A DNA stretch of 64,000 nucleotides from Bradyrhizobium diazoefficiens USDA 110 (GTDB taxonomy: Bacteria; Pseudomonadota; Alphaproteobacteria; Rhizobiales; Xanthobacteraceae). The stretch lies in contig NC_004463.1 of NCBI RefSeq assembly GCF_000011365.1, positions 5,380,001-5,444,000 of the forward strand, in the 5' to 3' direction. Under the pieces are notes generated by a model. That model searched no databases. It worked only from the letters and a program-made list of their open reading frames with translations, and was not told the DNA's origin. Shown piece by piece: positions 9,352-17,249 of this stretch (positions are counted from its first letter, which is position 1; each line of letters begins with the position of its first letter). The position numbers were made by a program, and so were the translations under genes.

Positions 9352-10092
9352 TCAGCCTTGTGCGATCAGATCGACCGTTCCCGTCGTGAGCCGATAGATG
9401 CCACCCATCACCTTCAGCTTGCCCTGCTCCACGGCCGCATTGAGGATCGGTGCGGCCGACTTCAGCTTGGCGACGTTGTCGATCACGTTCTGCCGGGTCG
9501 CCTTGTCGAGCACGTCCCCGCCCTGCTGCATCGCAGCCTTGGCGGCGGGCGCGATCGCATCGATCAGCGAGGGGATGTGGCCGGGCGGCGAGGTGTTGTC
9601 CTTGATCGCCTTCAGCGTCGCATCGACCGCGCCGCAGCTGTCATGGCCGAGCACGAGGATCAGCGGCGCGCCGAGCACGGCAACGGCATATTCCATGCTG
9701 GCGATGGTCTCGGTGCCGGCAAAATTTCCGGCGACGCGGCAGACGAACAGGTCGCCGCGGCCGGTGTCGAAGGCATATTCAGGCGCGATGCGCGAGTCGG
9801 CGCAGCTCAGCACGGCCGCGAACGGGTTCTGGCCGCCGGCCAGCGCCTCGCGCTCATGCTTGAAATCGTGCCGCCGCGACACGCCTTCGACATAACGCGC
9901 ATTGCCCTCCATCAGCCGCTTCAACGCCGCATCGGGCGCCAGCACGTTTTGCGGCTTGGGCGGCGCCTTGGCCTCCTTGGCGAAGGCTGTGCCGGCGAAG
10001 GCCAGGCCGATCGCGGAGACGGTGAAGTGGATGAGCGACCTCCGCGAAGGGCGGATGTGGGCGCCGCGAACACTTCCGCAATTCTCGCACAT
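9352..10092 (-). CDS. exported beta-class carbonic anhydrase (copy 1)
   Basis: Interconverts CO2 and bicarbonate with zinc. The 246-residue protein shows the beta-class ligands C97, D99 and R101 (LSCADSR) and H150/C153 (LGHDSCGA). The N-terminus has a C-x-x-C pair (MCENCG), then a twin-arginine-like signal SRRSLIHF and a hydrophobic stretch ending TAFA, so it is probably exported folded through Tat. The ATG at 10092 follows an AGGAGCG ribosome-binding site; a longer frame upstream is not needed. A close paralogue lies at 10801-11544 beyond a lipoprotein gene, suggesting local duplication. The 3' end shows short tandem copies of its own final codons. Confidence 0.9.
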   Translation of the reverse strand: MCENCGSVRGAHIRPSRRSLIHFTVSAIGLAFAGTAFAKEAKAPPKPQNVLAPDAALKRLMEGNARYVEGVSRRHDFKHEREALAGGQNPFAAVLSCADSRIAPEYAFDTGRGDLFVCRVAGNFAGTETIASMEYAVAVLGAPLILVLGHDSCGAVDATLKAIKDNTSPPGHIPSLIDAIAPAAKAAMQQGGDVLDKATRQNVIDNVAKLKSAAPILNAAVEQGKLKVMGGIYRLTTGTVDLIAQG

Positions 10093-10151
10093 GCCTCGCT
10101 CCTGCCCATCGAGCCGCCGTCGTTGATGCAGCGGCAATCGTGCCGCGCATC

Positions 10152-10679
10152 TTACTCGACGGCTTGCAATTCAGCGAGCTTCGTTCGCGCGGTCGCCTCA
10201 TCCAGCGCAACGAGCTCGGCGGGCCCGGGATTGGACTCGCCGGCCGTCGCGACGGAAACCACCGCAAGCCCGGCCAGCCCGCCAAGCACCGCCCCGCCCG
10301 TGGCGGCATCGTGCCTGGCACTGCTCTTGATGAGGTAGAAGTGCGTTCGGCCGGATTCCATCACGATCTCGCGCTTGGTGTCGCCGGGAAACATCAGCTC
10401 GGTCACCAGCACGTCGTGACGGCCGGCCGGACGATCGGCGTAGGCATATTTGCCGGCGAGCACCTTACCCATCGGCGCACCGTCGAGCTTCACCTCGCAG
10501 GCGCAAAACGCCATGCTGAGGCCGTTGCGCTTGTCCTGCAGGAACACCACGCGCGACTGCCCCGCGCGCGGAGGTCCGATCTTCTTTGACACGGATGCGA
10601 AGTCCGTTCCGACCTGATCGCTCACGCACCCCGCCAACATGACGCCAGCGGTCACCACCAACGCGCCCCATCGCAGCAT
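10152..10679 (-). CDS. DUF2846-like lipoprotein
   Basis: A 175-residue lipoprotein. The N-terminus MLRWGALVVTAGVMLAGCVS carries a lipobox (LAGC), so the mature protein should be lipid-anchored at Cys17. The body has the pattern RVVFLQDKRNGLSMAF followed by a beta-rich VLAGKYAYADRPAGRHDVLV region, typical of DUF2846, a domain of unknown role. A C-terminal glycine-rich hydrophobic stretch (GGAVLGGLAGLAVVSVA) may insert in the membrane. It sits between the two carbonic anhydrase genes, all on the minus strand. No function can be assigned. Confidence 0.8.
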   Translation of the reverse strand: MLRWGALVVTAGVMLAGCVSDQVGTDFASVSKKIGPPRAGQSRVVFLQDKRNGLSMAFCACEVKLDGAPMGKVLAGKYAYADRPAGRHDVLVTELMFPGDTKREIVMESGRTHFYLIKSSARHDAATGGAVLGGLAGLAVVSVATAGESNPGPAELVALDEATARTKLAELQAVE

Positions 10680-10800
10680 CGCACACCCCAGTCCATTCCC
10701 CGGGTGTATGCTAGCCAAAATCAGCGCAGGGTTGCAACAACATCCGACGACCACTGCGTGGATCGCGCGGACAAGCCACCGGAAAGACGCGCCACCAACC

Positions 10801-11544
10801 TCAGCCTTGGGCCAGCAATTCGACGGTCCCTGTGCTCAGCCGATAGATGCCGCCGACCACCTTGAGCTTGCCCTGCTCGACTGCCGCATTGAGGATCGGC
10901 GCAGCCGATTTCAGCTTGGCCACGTTGTCGATGACATTCTGACGGATGGCATTGTCGAGCGCATTCCCGCTCTGCTGAGCAGCGGTCTTCACCGCCGGTG
11001 CGATCGCGGAGACCAGCGAAGGGATATGTCCCGGCAGCGGCTTGTCGTCCTTGAGCGACTTGATCGTCGCGTCGACGGCGCCGCAATTGTCGTGGCCGAG
11101 CACCAGGATCAGGGGCGTGCCGAGCACGGCGACGGTGTACTCCATGCTCGCAACGGTCTCATCGCCGGCAAAATTTCCGGCGACGCGGCACACGAACAGG
11201 TCTCCGCGTCCGCTGTCGAAGGCATATTCAGGCGCGATCCGCGAATCGGCGCAGCTCAGAACGGCAGCGTAGGGATTCTGACCGCCGACCAATGCCTCGC
11301 GCTCGTGCGCGAAGTCGTGACGGCGCGACACACCCGATACGTAGCGCGAATTGCCGTCCATCAGCCGTTTGAGCGCCGCATCGGGCGACAGCACGTTCTG
11401 AGGTTTCGGCGGCGCTTTCGCCTCCTTGGCCACCGCAGGCCCGCCAAACGCTGCCACCCCGAGCGCGGAGGCGGCGAAAAGCATCATCGAGCGTCGGGAG
11501 GGAGCAACCGATTGATGCAGATTTTCGGAGCATTTGTCACACAT
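10801..11544 (-). CDS. exported beta-class carbonic anhydrase (copy 2)
   Basis: Paralogue of the gene at 9352-10092, with the same architecture: an N-terminal CxxC (MCDKC), a twin-arginine-like SRRSMMLF signal, a cleavage region near AVAK, and a beta-carbonic anhydrase domain. Zinc and active-site residues C98, D100, R102, H151 and C154 are all present. The two proteins share long identical stretches, including AKEAKAPPKPQNVL, EYAFD and GRGDLFVCRVAGNFAG, so the duplication is fairly recent or under strong constraint. 247 residues, full length. It lies about 115 bp upstream of the dnaE 3' end without an obvious terminator between. Confidence 0.9.
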   Translation of the reverse strand: MCDKCSENLHQSVAPSRRSMMLFAASALGVAAFGGPAVAKEAKAPPKPQNVLSPDAALKRLMDGNSRYVSGVSRRHDFAHEREALVGGQNPYAAVLSCADSRIAPEYAFDSGRGDLFVCRVAGNFAGDETVASMEYTVAVLGTPLILVLGHDNCGAVDATIKSLKDDKPLPGHIPSLVSAIAPAVKTAAQQSGNALDNAIRQNVIDNVAKLKSAAPILNAAVEQGKLKVVGGIYRLSTGTVELLAQG

Positions 11545-11658
11545 GATTCTTCTTCCTTGGTCTCGCGCCGGGAAACAACTGATAGCTGCGCGCGGCAGAC
11601 TTCGAAACCAGGTGTGAACTTGATAGTTAAGCTTTGGTTTGCGGCGGCGCGTGCAACG

Positions 11659-14600
11659 TCAGAGCTGCTGCACGTCCACCACGCCCGCGACCGCCTTGAT
11701 CGCGCCGGCGATCTGCGGCGAGACCTTGAAGCGGCCGGGCAGCTTCATCTCCACCTCGGTCTCGAGGTCGAGCATCATCACCAGCAAGACCTCGCCGTCG
11801 CCGTTGGAGCGCGGCGCAATCCCCGGGCTGCCGACCTTTGGCGCGGCGCCGTTCGAGGACGCCATCTCGGGGCCGGCGAGACGCTTGGCGATCGATTCCA
11901 GCGCCTTGGTGTCGCGCAGGAAGATGCGCAGGCCCTTCTGCGTCTTGGCCGCGGCATCGTCGAGCGGCTCGGCATGCAGCACGCGGGCGCGCACGTCTTC
12001 GCCCTGGAGCTCGGCGCCAAGCTGGAGCAGCACGGCCGCCCCCGGCTCGAGCACGTCGCGATATTGCGCAAGGCCTTCCGAGAACAGCACCGCCTCGAAG
12101 TGGCCCGTGGGATCGGAGAGCCCCATGATGCCCATCTTGTTGCCGGTCTTGGTGCGCCGTTCCATGCGCGAGACCACGGTGGCCGCGACCTTGCCGGCGG
12201 TGGCGCCGGTCTTCACCGCGCGCGAGAATTCCGCCCAGCTCTGCACCCGCAGGCGCTTCAGCACGGTGGCGTAATCGTCGAGCGGATGGCCGGACAGGAA
12301 GAAGCCGATCGCGTCGTATTCGCGGCGCAGCCGCTCGGCCGGCAGCCATGCCTCGATCTGCGGCAGCATGATGGTCGGCGCGTCCGCCGACATGCCGAAC
12401 ATGTCGTTCTGGCCGATGGTCGCGGCCTCATGCGCGCGCTGGCAGGCGGCGAGGATCGCGTCCGCGCCGGCGAAGACGCGCGCGCGGTTCGGCTCCAGCG
12501 TGTCGAAGGCGCCGGCGGCGGCGAGACTCTCGATGATGCGCTTGTTGATCGCACGCGGATTGACCCGCGCGGCGAAGTCGGCGAGCGAGGTGAACAGCCC
12601 GTTCTTGGTGCGCTCCTCGATGATCTGGTCGATCGCCTGGATGCCGACGCCCTTGAGCGCGGCGAGCGCGTAGTAGATGGTCTTCTCTCCGACCTCGAAG
12701 GTCGCACCCGACCGGTTGATGTTCGGCGGCTCGACCTTGATGCCGAGGCGCTGCGCCTCGGAGCGGAATTCGGAGAGCTTGTCGGTGTTGTTGAGATCGA
12801 GCGTCATCGACGCTGCGATGAACTCCACCGGATAATGCGCCTTCATGTAGGCGGTGTGGTAGGACACCAGCGCGTAAGCCGCCGCGTGGCTCTTGTTGAA
12901 GCCGTAGTCGGCGAACTTCGCCAGCAGCTCGAAGATGGTCTCGGCCTGCCCCTTCGGCACGCCGTTCTTCACCGCGCCGGCGACGAAGATGTCGCGCTGC
13001 TTGTCCATCTCGGCGCGGATCTTCTTGCCCATGGCGCGGCGCAGCAGGTCGGCGTCGCCGAGCGAATAGCCCGACATCACCTGCGCGATCTGCATCACCT
13101 GTTCCTGGTAGATGATGACGCCGAAGGTCTCCTTCAGGATCGGCTCCAGCACGGGATGCAGATATTCCGGCTCCTCGTCGCCGTGCTTGCGCGAGCAATA
13201 GGTCGGGATGTTCGCCATCGGGCCGGGGCGGTAGAGCGCCACCAGCGCGATGATGTCCTCGAAACGGTCGGGCCGCATGTCGACCAACGCGCGCCGCATG
13301 CCCTGGCTTTCAACCTGGAACACGCCGACCACCTCGCCGCGCGCCAGCATCTGGTAGCTTTCGGCATCGTCGATCGGCAGCGTCGCGAGATCGACATGGA
13401 TGTCGCGCGGCTTGAGCAGCTTGCACGCGACGTCGAGCACGGTCAGCGTCTTCAGGCCGAGGAAGTCGAACTTGACGAGGCCCGCCGGCTCGACCCATTT
13501 CATGTTGAACTGGGTCACCGGCATGTCGGATTTGGGATCGCGGTAGAGCGGCACGAGCTCGCTCAGGGGGCGATCGCCGATCACGATGCCGGCGGCATGC
13601 GTCGAGGCGTGGCGCGTCAGGCCTTCGAGACGCTGGGCGATGTCGAAGGCGCGCGCCACCACCGGATCCTCGTCGCGGAACGCCTGGAGCTTCGGCTCGC
13701 TCTCGATCGCGGCGGCCAGCGTCACCGGCGCGGCCGGATTCTGCGGCACCAGTTTCGTCAGCTTGTCGACCTGGCCGTAAGGCATTTGCAGCACGCGGCC
13801 GACGTCGCGCAGCACGCCGCGCGCCTGCAGCGTACCGAAGGTGATGATCTGCGCGACCTGGTCGCGGCCGTAGCGCTGCTGCACGTACTGGATCACCTCG
13901 CCGCGGCGGTCCTGGCAGAAGTCGATGTCGAAGTCCGGCATCGAGACGCGTTCCGGGTTGAGGAAGCGCTCGAACAGCAGGCCGAACTTGATCGGGTCGA
14001 GATCGGTGATGGTCAGGGCCCAGGCGACCAGCGAGCCCGCGCCGGAGCCGCGGCCCGGCCCGACCGGAATGCCTTGCGACTTCGCCCATTTGATGAAGTC
14101 GGACACGATCAGGAAGTAGCCCGCGTACTTCATGCGCATGATGACGTCGAGCTCGAACGCCAGGCGCTTGCTGTAGTCCTCTTCCGTGGTGCCCTGCGAC
14201 AGGCCGTGCACGCGCAGGCGGTTGGCGAGCCCCTCCTCCGCCTGCCGCTTCAACTCGGCGGCCTCGACCGCAGCGGCATCGGAGCTTGCGGCGGCGCCGA
14301 CCGTGAAGAACGGCAGGATCGGCTTGCGCGTCATCGGGCGGAACGAGCAGCGCTCGGCGATCTCGACCGTCGAGGCCAGCGCCTCCGGAATGTCGGCGAA
14401 CAGCACCGCCATCTCGGCGCGGGTCTTGAAGCGATGATCCGGCGTGAGCTGCACGCGATCGCTCTCGGCGATCAGCCGGCCGCCGGCGATACACAAAAGC
14501 GCATCGTGCGCCTCGTAATCGTCGGTCGCCGCGAAATATGGCTCGTTGGTCGCAACCAGCGGCAGCCCCTTGGCATAGGCGATGTCGATCAGGCCGCTTT

Positions 14601-15162
14601 CGACGCGCCGCTCCTTGTCGATGTTGTGTCGCTGCAACTCGATGTAGAGCCGGTCGCCGAACAGCGTGGCGAGACGCTCGCAGCGCGTCGCCGCGAGTTC
14701 GGCCATACCGCCGGCAAGCGCCAGCGAGATCGGCCCGTCAGGGCCGCCGGTGAGCGCAATCAGCCCCTCGGTCTCGCCGTCGAACCAGTCGAACTTGATG
14801 AACGGGGCATGGCTGTCGGGCGTCTCCAGGAACGCCCGCGAATTCAGCCGCATCAGGCTGCGATAGCCGCGCTCCTGCGCCGCCAGCAGCACCACGCGCG
14901 AGGGGCCAATGGCGTTGCGCGCGGTCGGATCCTGGTCGCCGAAGTCGATCGCGAGCTCGCAGCCGACGATCGGCTGGATGCCGGAGCCCGCCATCTTGTC
15001 GGAGAACTCCAGCGCACCGAACAGATTGTCGGTGTCGGTCAGCGCCAGGGCCGGCTGATGGTCCTTCTTGGCGAGCTCGGCGAGCTTGCCGATCTTGATC
15101 GAGCCCTTGAGCAGCGAATAGGCCGAGTGAACGTGAAGGTGGACAAATCCGGCGCTCGGCAT
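11659..15162 (-). CDS. dnaE: DNA polymerase III subunit alpha
   Basis: Replicative polymerase, 1167 residues, the usual DnaE1 length. Order: an N-terminal PHP domain (HLHVHSAYSLLKGS at residue 8, with later metal ligands degenerate, as in other DnaE proteins that rely on a separate proofreader); the GPGRGSGAGSLVAWAL palm motif near 368; the catalytic PDFDIDF at 409-415 with Asp412 and Asp414; then finger, tandem helix-hairpin-helix, OB-fold and C-terminal regions. The start at 15162 gives the typical M-x-x-x-G-F-V-H-L-H-V-H-S N-terminus. A 235-bp leader separates it from the LexA-controlled small gene upstream; a 16-bp palindrome (15318-15333) in the leader has no U-run, so readthrough from the SOS promoter is possible. 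Confidence 0.97.
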   Translation of the reverse strand: MPSAGFVHLHVHSAYSLLKGSIKIGKLAELAKKDHQPALALTDTDNLFGALEFSDKMAGSGIQPIVGCELAIDFGDQDPTARNAIGPSRVVLLAAQERGYRSLMRLNSRAFLETPDSHAPFIKFDWFDGETEGLIALTGGPDGPISLALAGGMAELAATRCERLATLFGDRLYIELQRHNIDKERRVESGLIDIAYAKGLPLVATNEPYFAATDDYEAHDALLCIAGGRLIAESDRVQLTPDHRFKTRAEMAVLFADIPEALASTVEIAERCSFRPMTRKPILPFFTVGAAASSDAAAVEAAELKRQAEEGLANRLRVHGLSQGTTEEDYSKRLAFELDVIMRMKYAGYFLIVSDFIKWAKSQGIPVGPGRGSGAGSLVAWALTITDLDPIKFGLLFERFLNPERVSMPDFDIDFCQDRRGEVIQYVQQRYGRDQVAQIITFGTLQARGVLRDVGRVLQMPYGQVDKLTKLVPQNPAAPVTLAAAIESEPKLQAFRDEDPVVARAFDIAQRLEGLTRHASTHAAGIVIGDRPLSELVPLYRDPKSDMPVTQFNMKWVEPAGLVKFDFLGLKTLTVLDVACKLLKPRDIHVDLATLPIDDAESYQMLARGEVVGVFQVESQGMRRALVDMRPDRFEDIIALVALYRPGPMANIPTYCSRKHGDEEPEYLHPVLEPILKETFGVIIYQEQVMQIAQVMSGYSLGDADLLRRAMGKKIRAEMDKQRDIFVAGAVKNGVPKGQAETIFELLAKFADYGFNKSHAAAYALVSYHTAYMKAHYPVEFIAASMTLDLNNTDKLSEFRSEAQRLGIKVEPPNINRSGATFEVGEKTIYYALAALKGVGIQAIDQIIEERTKNGLFTSLADFAARVNPRAINKRIIESLAAAGAFDTLEPNRARVFAGADAILAACQRAHEAATIGQNDMFGMSADAPTIMLPQIEAWLPAERLRREYDAIGFFLSGHPLDDYATVLKRLRVQSWAEFSRAVKTGATAGKVAATVVSRMERRTKTGNKMGIMGLSDPTGHFEAVLFSEGLAQYRDVLEPGAAVLLQLGAELQGEDVRARVLHAEPLDDAAAKTQKGLRIFLRDTKALESIAKRLAGPEMASSNGAAPKVGSPGIAPRSNGDGEVLLVMMLDLETEVEMKLPGRFKVSPQIAGAIKAVAGVVDVQQL

Positions 15163-15397
15163 GGTCGCGTGACGGCCTCTTGCAGATGGGATGGAACGGT
15201 CGCCGGCCCCAAGGGGATGCTGAGGGGATCATGGCGTATCCTGCACCCACCTCCCAGCCGCCTTTGCCGACTCGCCGCCCAATGGTGGGGCGTCGCCGCC
15301 GCAGAGTCCACGCCAGAGCGGCCGATCGGCCGCGTCGTCCCGCTTTTCCCCAGGCGCGCCGAGGAGTTCCCCAGCAACGGTTTTCCAAACCCTGGCC

Positions 15398-15496
15398 CTA
15401 GAGCTGCGGAATCACCTGCGCCCAGATTGCGATCATCCCGACGAACAGGGTGATCGATGCCAGTGCGGCGGCTTCTTCCACGAAAATCCTGAACAT
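15398..15496 (-). CDS. 32-residue single-span membrane peptide under LexA control (SidA-like candidate)
   Basis: A short frame starting MFRIFVEEAAALASITLFVG and ending with A-Q-V-I-P-Q-L. The first eight residues are polar or amphipathic and residues 9-26 form one membrane helix. A GGGAG ribosome-binding site lies six bases before the ATG. The promoter (15529-15557) contains a perfect GTTC-N7-GTTC LexA box between its -35 and -10. It is followed by dnaE on the same strand. Size, single span and SOS control resemble SidA, the 29-residue SOS division inhibitor of Caulobacter that acts on FtsW; from memory sidA also lies beside dnaE there, but I could not verify this. Function is inferred; that the gene is real is well supported by RBS and promoter. 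Confidence 0.75.
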   Translation of the reverse strand: MFRIFVEEAAALASITLFVGMIAIWAQVIPQL

Positions 15497-15528
15497 GGCC
15501 TGCTCCCTTGCTGGAACGTATGAAGAAC

Positions 15529-15557
15529 ATTGTTCTCATTTTGTTCTCAGGAGTCAA
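15529..15557 (-). promoter_or_regulatory. SOS promoter with alphaproteobacterial LexA box
   Basis: On the plus strand 15532-15546 reads GTTCTCATTTTGTTC, an exact GTTC-N7-GTTC direct repeat, the LexA site of alphaproteobacteria. On the minus strand a TTGACT -35 (15552-15557) and an AACAAT -10 (15529-15534) are 17 bp apart, so the operator fills the promoter spacer. The start codon of the small membrane peptide lies about 35 bp downstream. Confidence 0.85.
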
Positions 15558-15608
15558 GCCGTCTGAACCGTCCCAAAAAGGAATGGTTAACTCACTGACT
15601 TCAAACAA

Positions 15609-15640
15609 CAAAAAAGCCCCGGCCGATGGCCGGGGCTTTC
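15609..15640 (-). terminator. intrinsic terminator of the outer-membrane protein gene
   Basis: A 12-bp stem (15613-15624 with 15628-15639) containing GCCCCGGCC/GGCCGGGGC closes a GAT loop; on the minus strand it is followed by TTTTTTGTTG. It lies about 30 nt after the stop of the beta-barrel protein gene. Confidence 0.9.
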
Positions 15641-15669
15641 GACAACCGCTCGAAGATGAGCGATTGGTA

Positions 15670-16392
15670 TCAGTAGCGGCCGATGATCGGGCCACCGAAC
15701 TTGTAGTTCAGGCGGACGAGGCCCATGTCGACGTCCTGACGGATGCGGTCGGTACCCGCGAGACCCGCGAAGGTGACGTCCTTGTCCTGCAGGAAGATGT
15801 GGTTGTACTCGACGCCAACCGACCAGTTCGGGGCGAAACCGTACTCGAGGCCGGCACCCACCGTGCCACCCCAACGGGTCTGGTCGTTCGACGACAGCAG
15901 CGCGCCCGAGGCCGTGCTGAAGACTTCGTACTTGGTGCCGGCCACAGCCGCACCGCCCTTGACGTAGATGAGCACGTTGTTCCAGGCATAGCCGACCTGA
16001 CCGGTGATCAGACCGAACGAGTCGATCTTCGAACGGTTGCGAGTCGCGAACAGCGCGCTGACGTTGTCGCCCGAGAAGTCGGCCCAGTTGCCCTGGCCTT
16101 CCACGCCGAACACCCACTGGCCGGACTGCCAGCGATAGCCGATCTGGCCACCGACCGTGCCGCCGGTCGCATCGTGCGAACCTTCACGGCCACCGCCGAC
16201 CAGATCCCAGGTCGAGTGCGCCGAACCGCCGCCGCCGTTGATGCCGATGTAGAAGCCGCTCCAGTCGTAGATCGCGGCGACCATCGCAGGCGCCTTGGTG
16301 TACGGCCGAGCCGCGAGATCAGCAGCCACCGCCGGTGCAGCCGCGCTCAGTGCGACGAGGCTCACAGCGGCCAGCAACAAATTCTTCTTCAT
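15670..16392 (-). CDS. Omp25/31-type outer-membrane beta-barrel protein
   Basis: A 240-residue small porin-like protein. MKKNLLLAAVSLVALSAAAP is a signal peptide, cleaved near AVAAD. The mature part starts DLAARPYTKAPAM and YDWSGFYIGINGGGG, the typical entry to this rhizobial/Brucella family, followed by alternating aromatic and polar beta strands and a final strand ending G-G-P-I-I-G-R-Y with a terminal aromatic residue, as needed for barrel assembly. The ATG at 16392 is chosen over one 18 codons upstream because it starts the signal peptide. Bradyrhizobium-type genomes carry many paralogues. It is monocistronic with its own terminator. Confidence 0.9.
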   Translation of the reverse strand: MKKNLLLAAVSLVALSAAAPAVAADLAARPYTKAPAMVAAIYDWSGFYIGINGGGGSAHSTWDLVGGGREGSHDATGGTVGGQIGYRWQSGQWVFGVEGQGNWADFSGDNVSALFATRNRSKIDSFGLITGQVGYAWNNVLIYVKGGAAVAGTKYEVFSTASGALLSSNDQTRWGGTVGAGLEYGFAPNWSVGVEYNHIFLQDKDVTFAGLAGTDRIRQDVDMGLVRLNYKFGGPIIGRY

Positions 16393-16647
16393 TTGAATCC
16401 CGTTCCAGTTTTCTTCAGTAGGCCCCCGGGCCGTGGGCATGGTCATAACAGTGATCGGCGGAATTGCTGTAACCGCGACGCAACAGTTCGCTCCAAAGGG
16501 CCGCGCTTCATTAATGAAGATTTATCGGCGCGCGCTGGAAACCCTTTGAAACAAGAGTTTTCAGCAATTTCAATGTCGACTACACGAGATACACTGCGTA
16601 CGCGCGTAACATCGTCGCGCGCACATTCGCGTGATTGGAGATTCGAG

Positions 16648-16956
16648 ATGCGTGCATTATTCACCCTCCCCATTGTCGCCACATTTTCGCTCGCAATCGC
16701 CACATTCACGCTTGCGTTCATCGCGAGCACACCGGCGCGCGCGTTCGGAACCAGTCATGCGTTCTGCCTGACCGGCGATGAATGGCCGGGGCTGAGCAAT
16801 TGCAGGTTCGACACCTACACGCAGTGTCAGGCGAGCGCATCGGGCCGCGCGCTGACCTGTATCGCGAACCCGTATTTCGGAGGGCAAAGCGATGATCCCT
16901 ACGCGTATCAAAATCGTCCGCGCACGTTTGCGCCGGTTTCTTCCTGGCCGCGCTGA
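16648..16956 (+). CDS. DUF3551 secreted small protein (copy 1)
   Basis: A 102-residue protein with a long hydrophobic signal peptide (residues 1-33, ending TPARA). The mature part contains the DUF3551 pattern: FCLTG, SNCRFDTYTQCQASASGR, T-C-I-A-N-P-Y-F, with four cysteines probably forming disulfides. The family is abundant in Bradyrhizobium and has no known function. A longer open frame upstream is intergenic; the ATG at 16648 opens the signal peptide. The next gene is a second copy starting one base after this stop. Confidence 0.85.
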   Translation: MRALFTLPIVATFSLAIATFTLAFIASTPARAFGTSHAFCLTGDEWPGLSNCRFDTYTQCQASASGRALTCIANPYFGGQSDDPYAYQNRPRTFAPVSSWPR

Positions 16957-16957
16957 G

Positions 16958-17212
16958 ATGCGCCGCGCTTGCCTCGCACTGGTTGCGTCCGGCACGCTGC
17001 TCGTCAGCGCGCCGGCGCGTGCGCAGACCTATGATCCCAGCCATCCCGTCTGCATGCAGATCTACGGCCAGGTGGGCTATTTCGACTGCCGCTACACCTC
17101 GCTCCAGCAGTGCAGATATCTCGCCGTCGGCCGCTCTGCGACATGCGTCGTGAACCCGTATTTCCCGCAGGAGCGGCCGAGGAGCCCTCGGAAGTCGAGC
17201 CGCGCCAATTAG
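16958..17212 (+). CDS. DUF3551 secreted small protein (copy 2)
   Basis: An 84-residue protein starting MRRACLALVASG, with a signal peptide ending near ARAQ. The mature domain repeats the DUF3551 spacing seen in copy 1: P-V-C-M-Q-I-Y-G, FDCRYTSLQQCRYLAVGRSA, T-C-V-V-N-P-Y-F. Its ATG lies one base after the stop of copy 1 (TGA-G-ATG), so the two are translationally coupled. An in-frame ATG at 16892 would overlap copy 1 and adds a basic segment ahead of the signal peptide; the later start is preferred. Probably arose by tandem duplication. Confidence 0.8.
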   Translation: MRRACLALVASGTLLVSAPARAQTYDPSHPVCMQIYGQVGYFDCRYTSLQQCRYLAVGRSATCVVNPYFPQERPRSPRKSSRAN

Positions 17213-17249
17213 GGCACGAACGAACGATCTATTGCCAGGGCGGCGCACC

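Noticed and set aside
15318..15333. 16-bp perfect palindrome in the dnaE leader as a terminator
   Set aside because: GC-only stem with no loop and no U-run; left as a possible structure, not called as a terminator.
10639..15453. 1604-codon open frame on the plus strand opposite dnaE
   Set aside because: It is antisense to a clear dnaE, has no domain pattern and has an Arg/His/Asp-rich composition typical of the complement of high-GC coding sequence.
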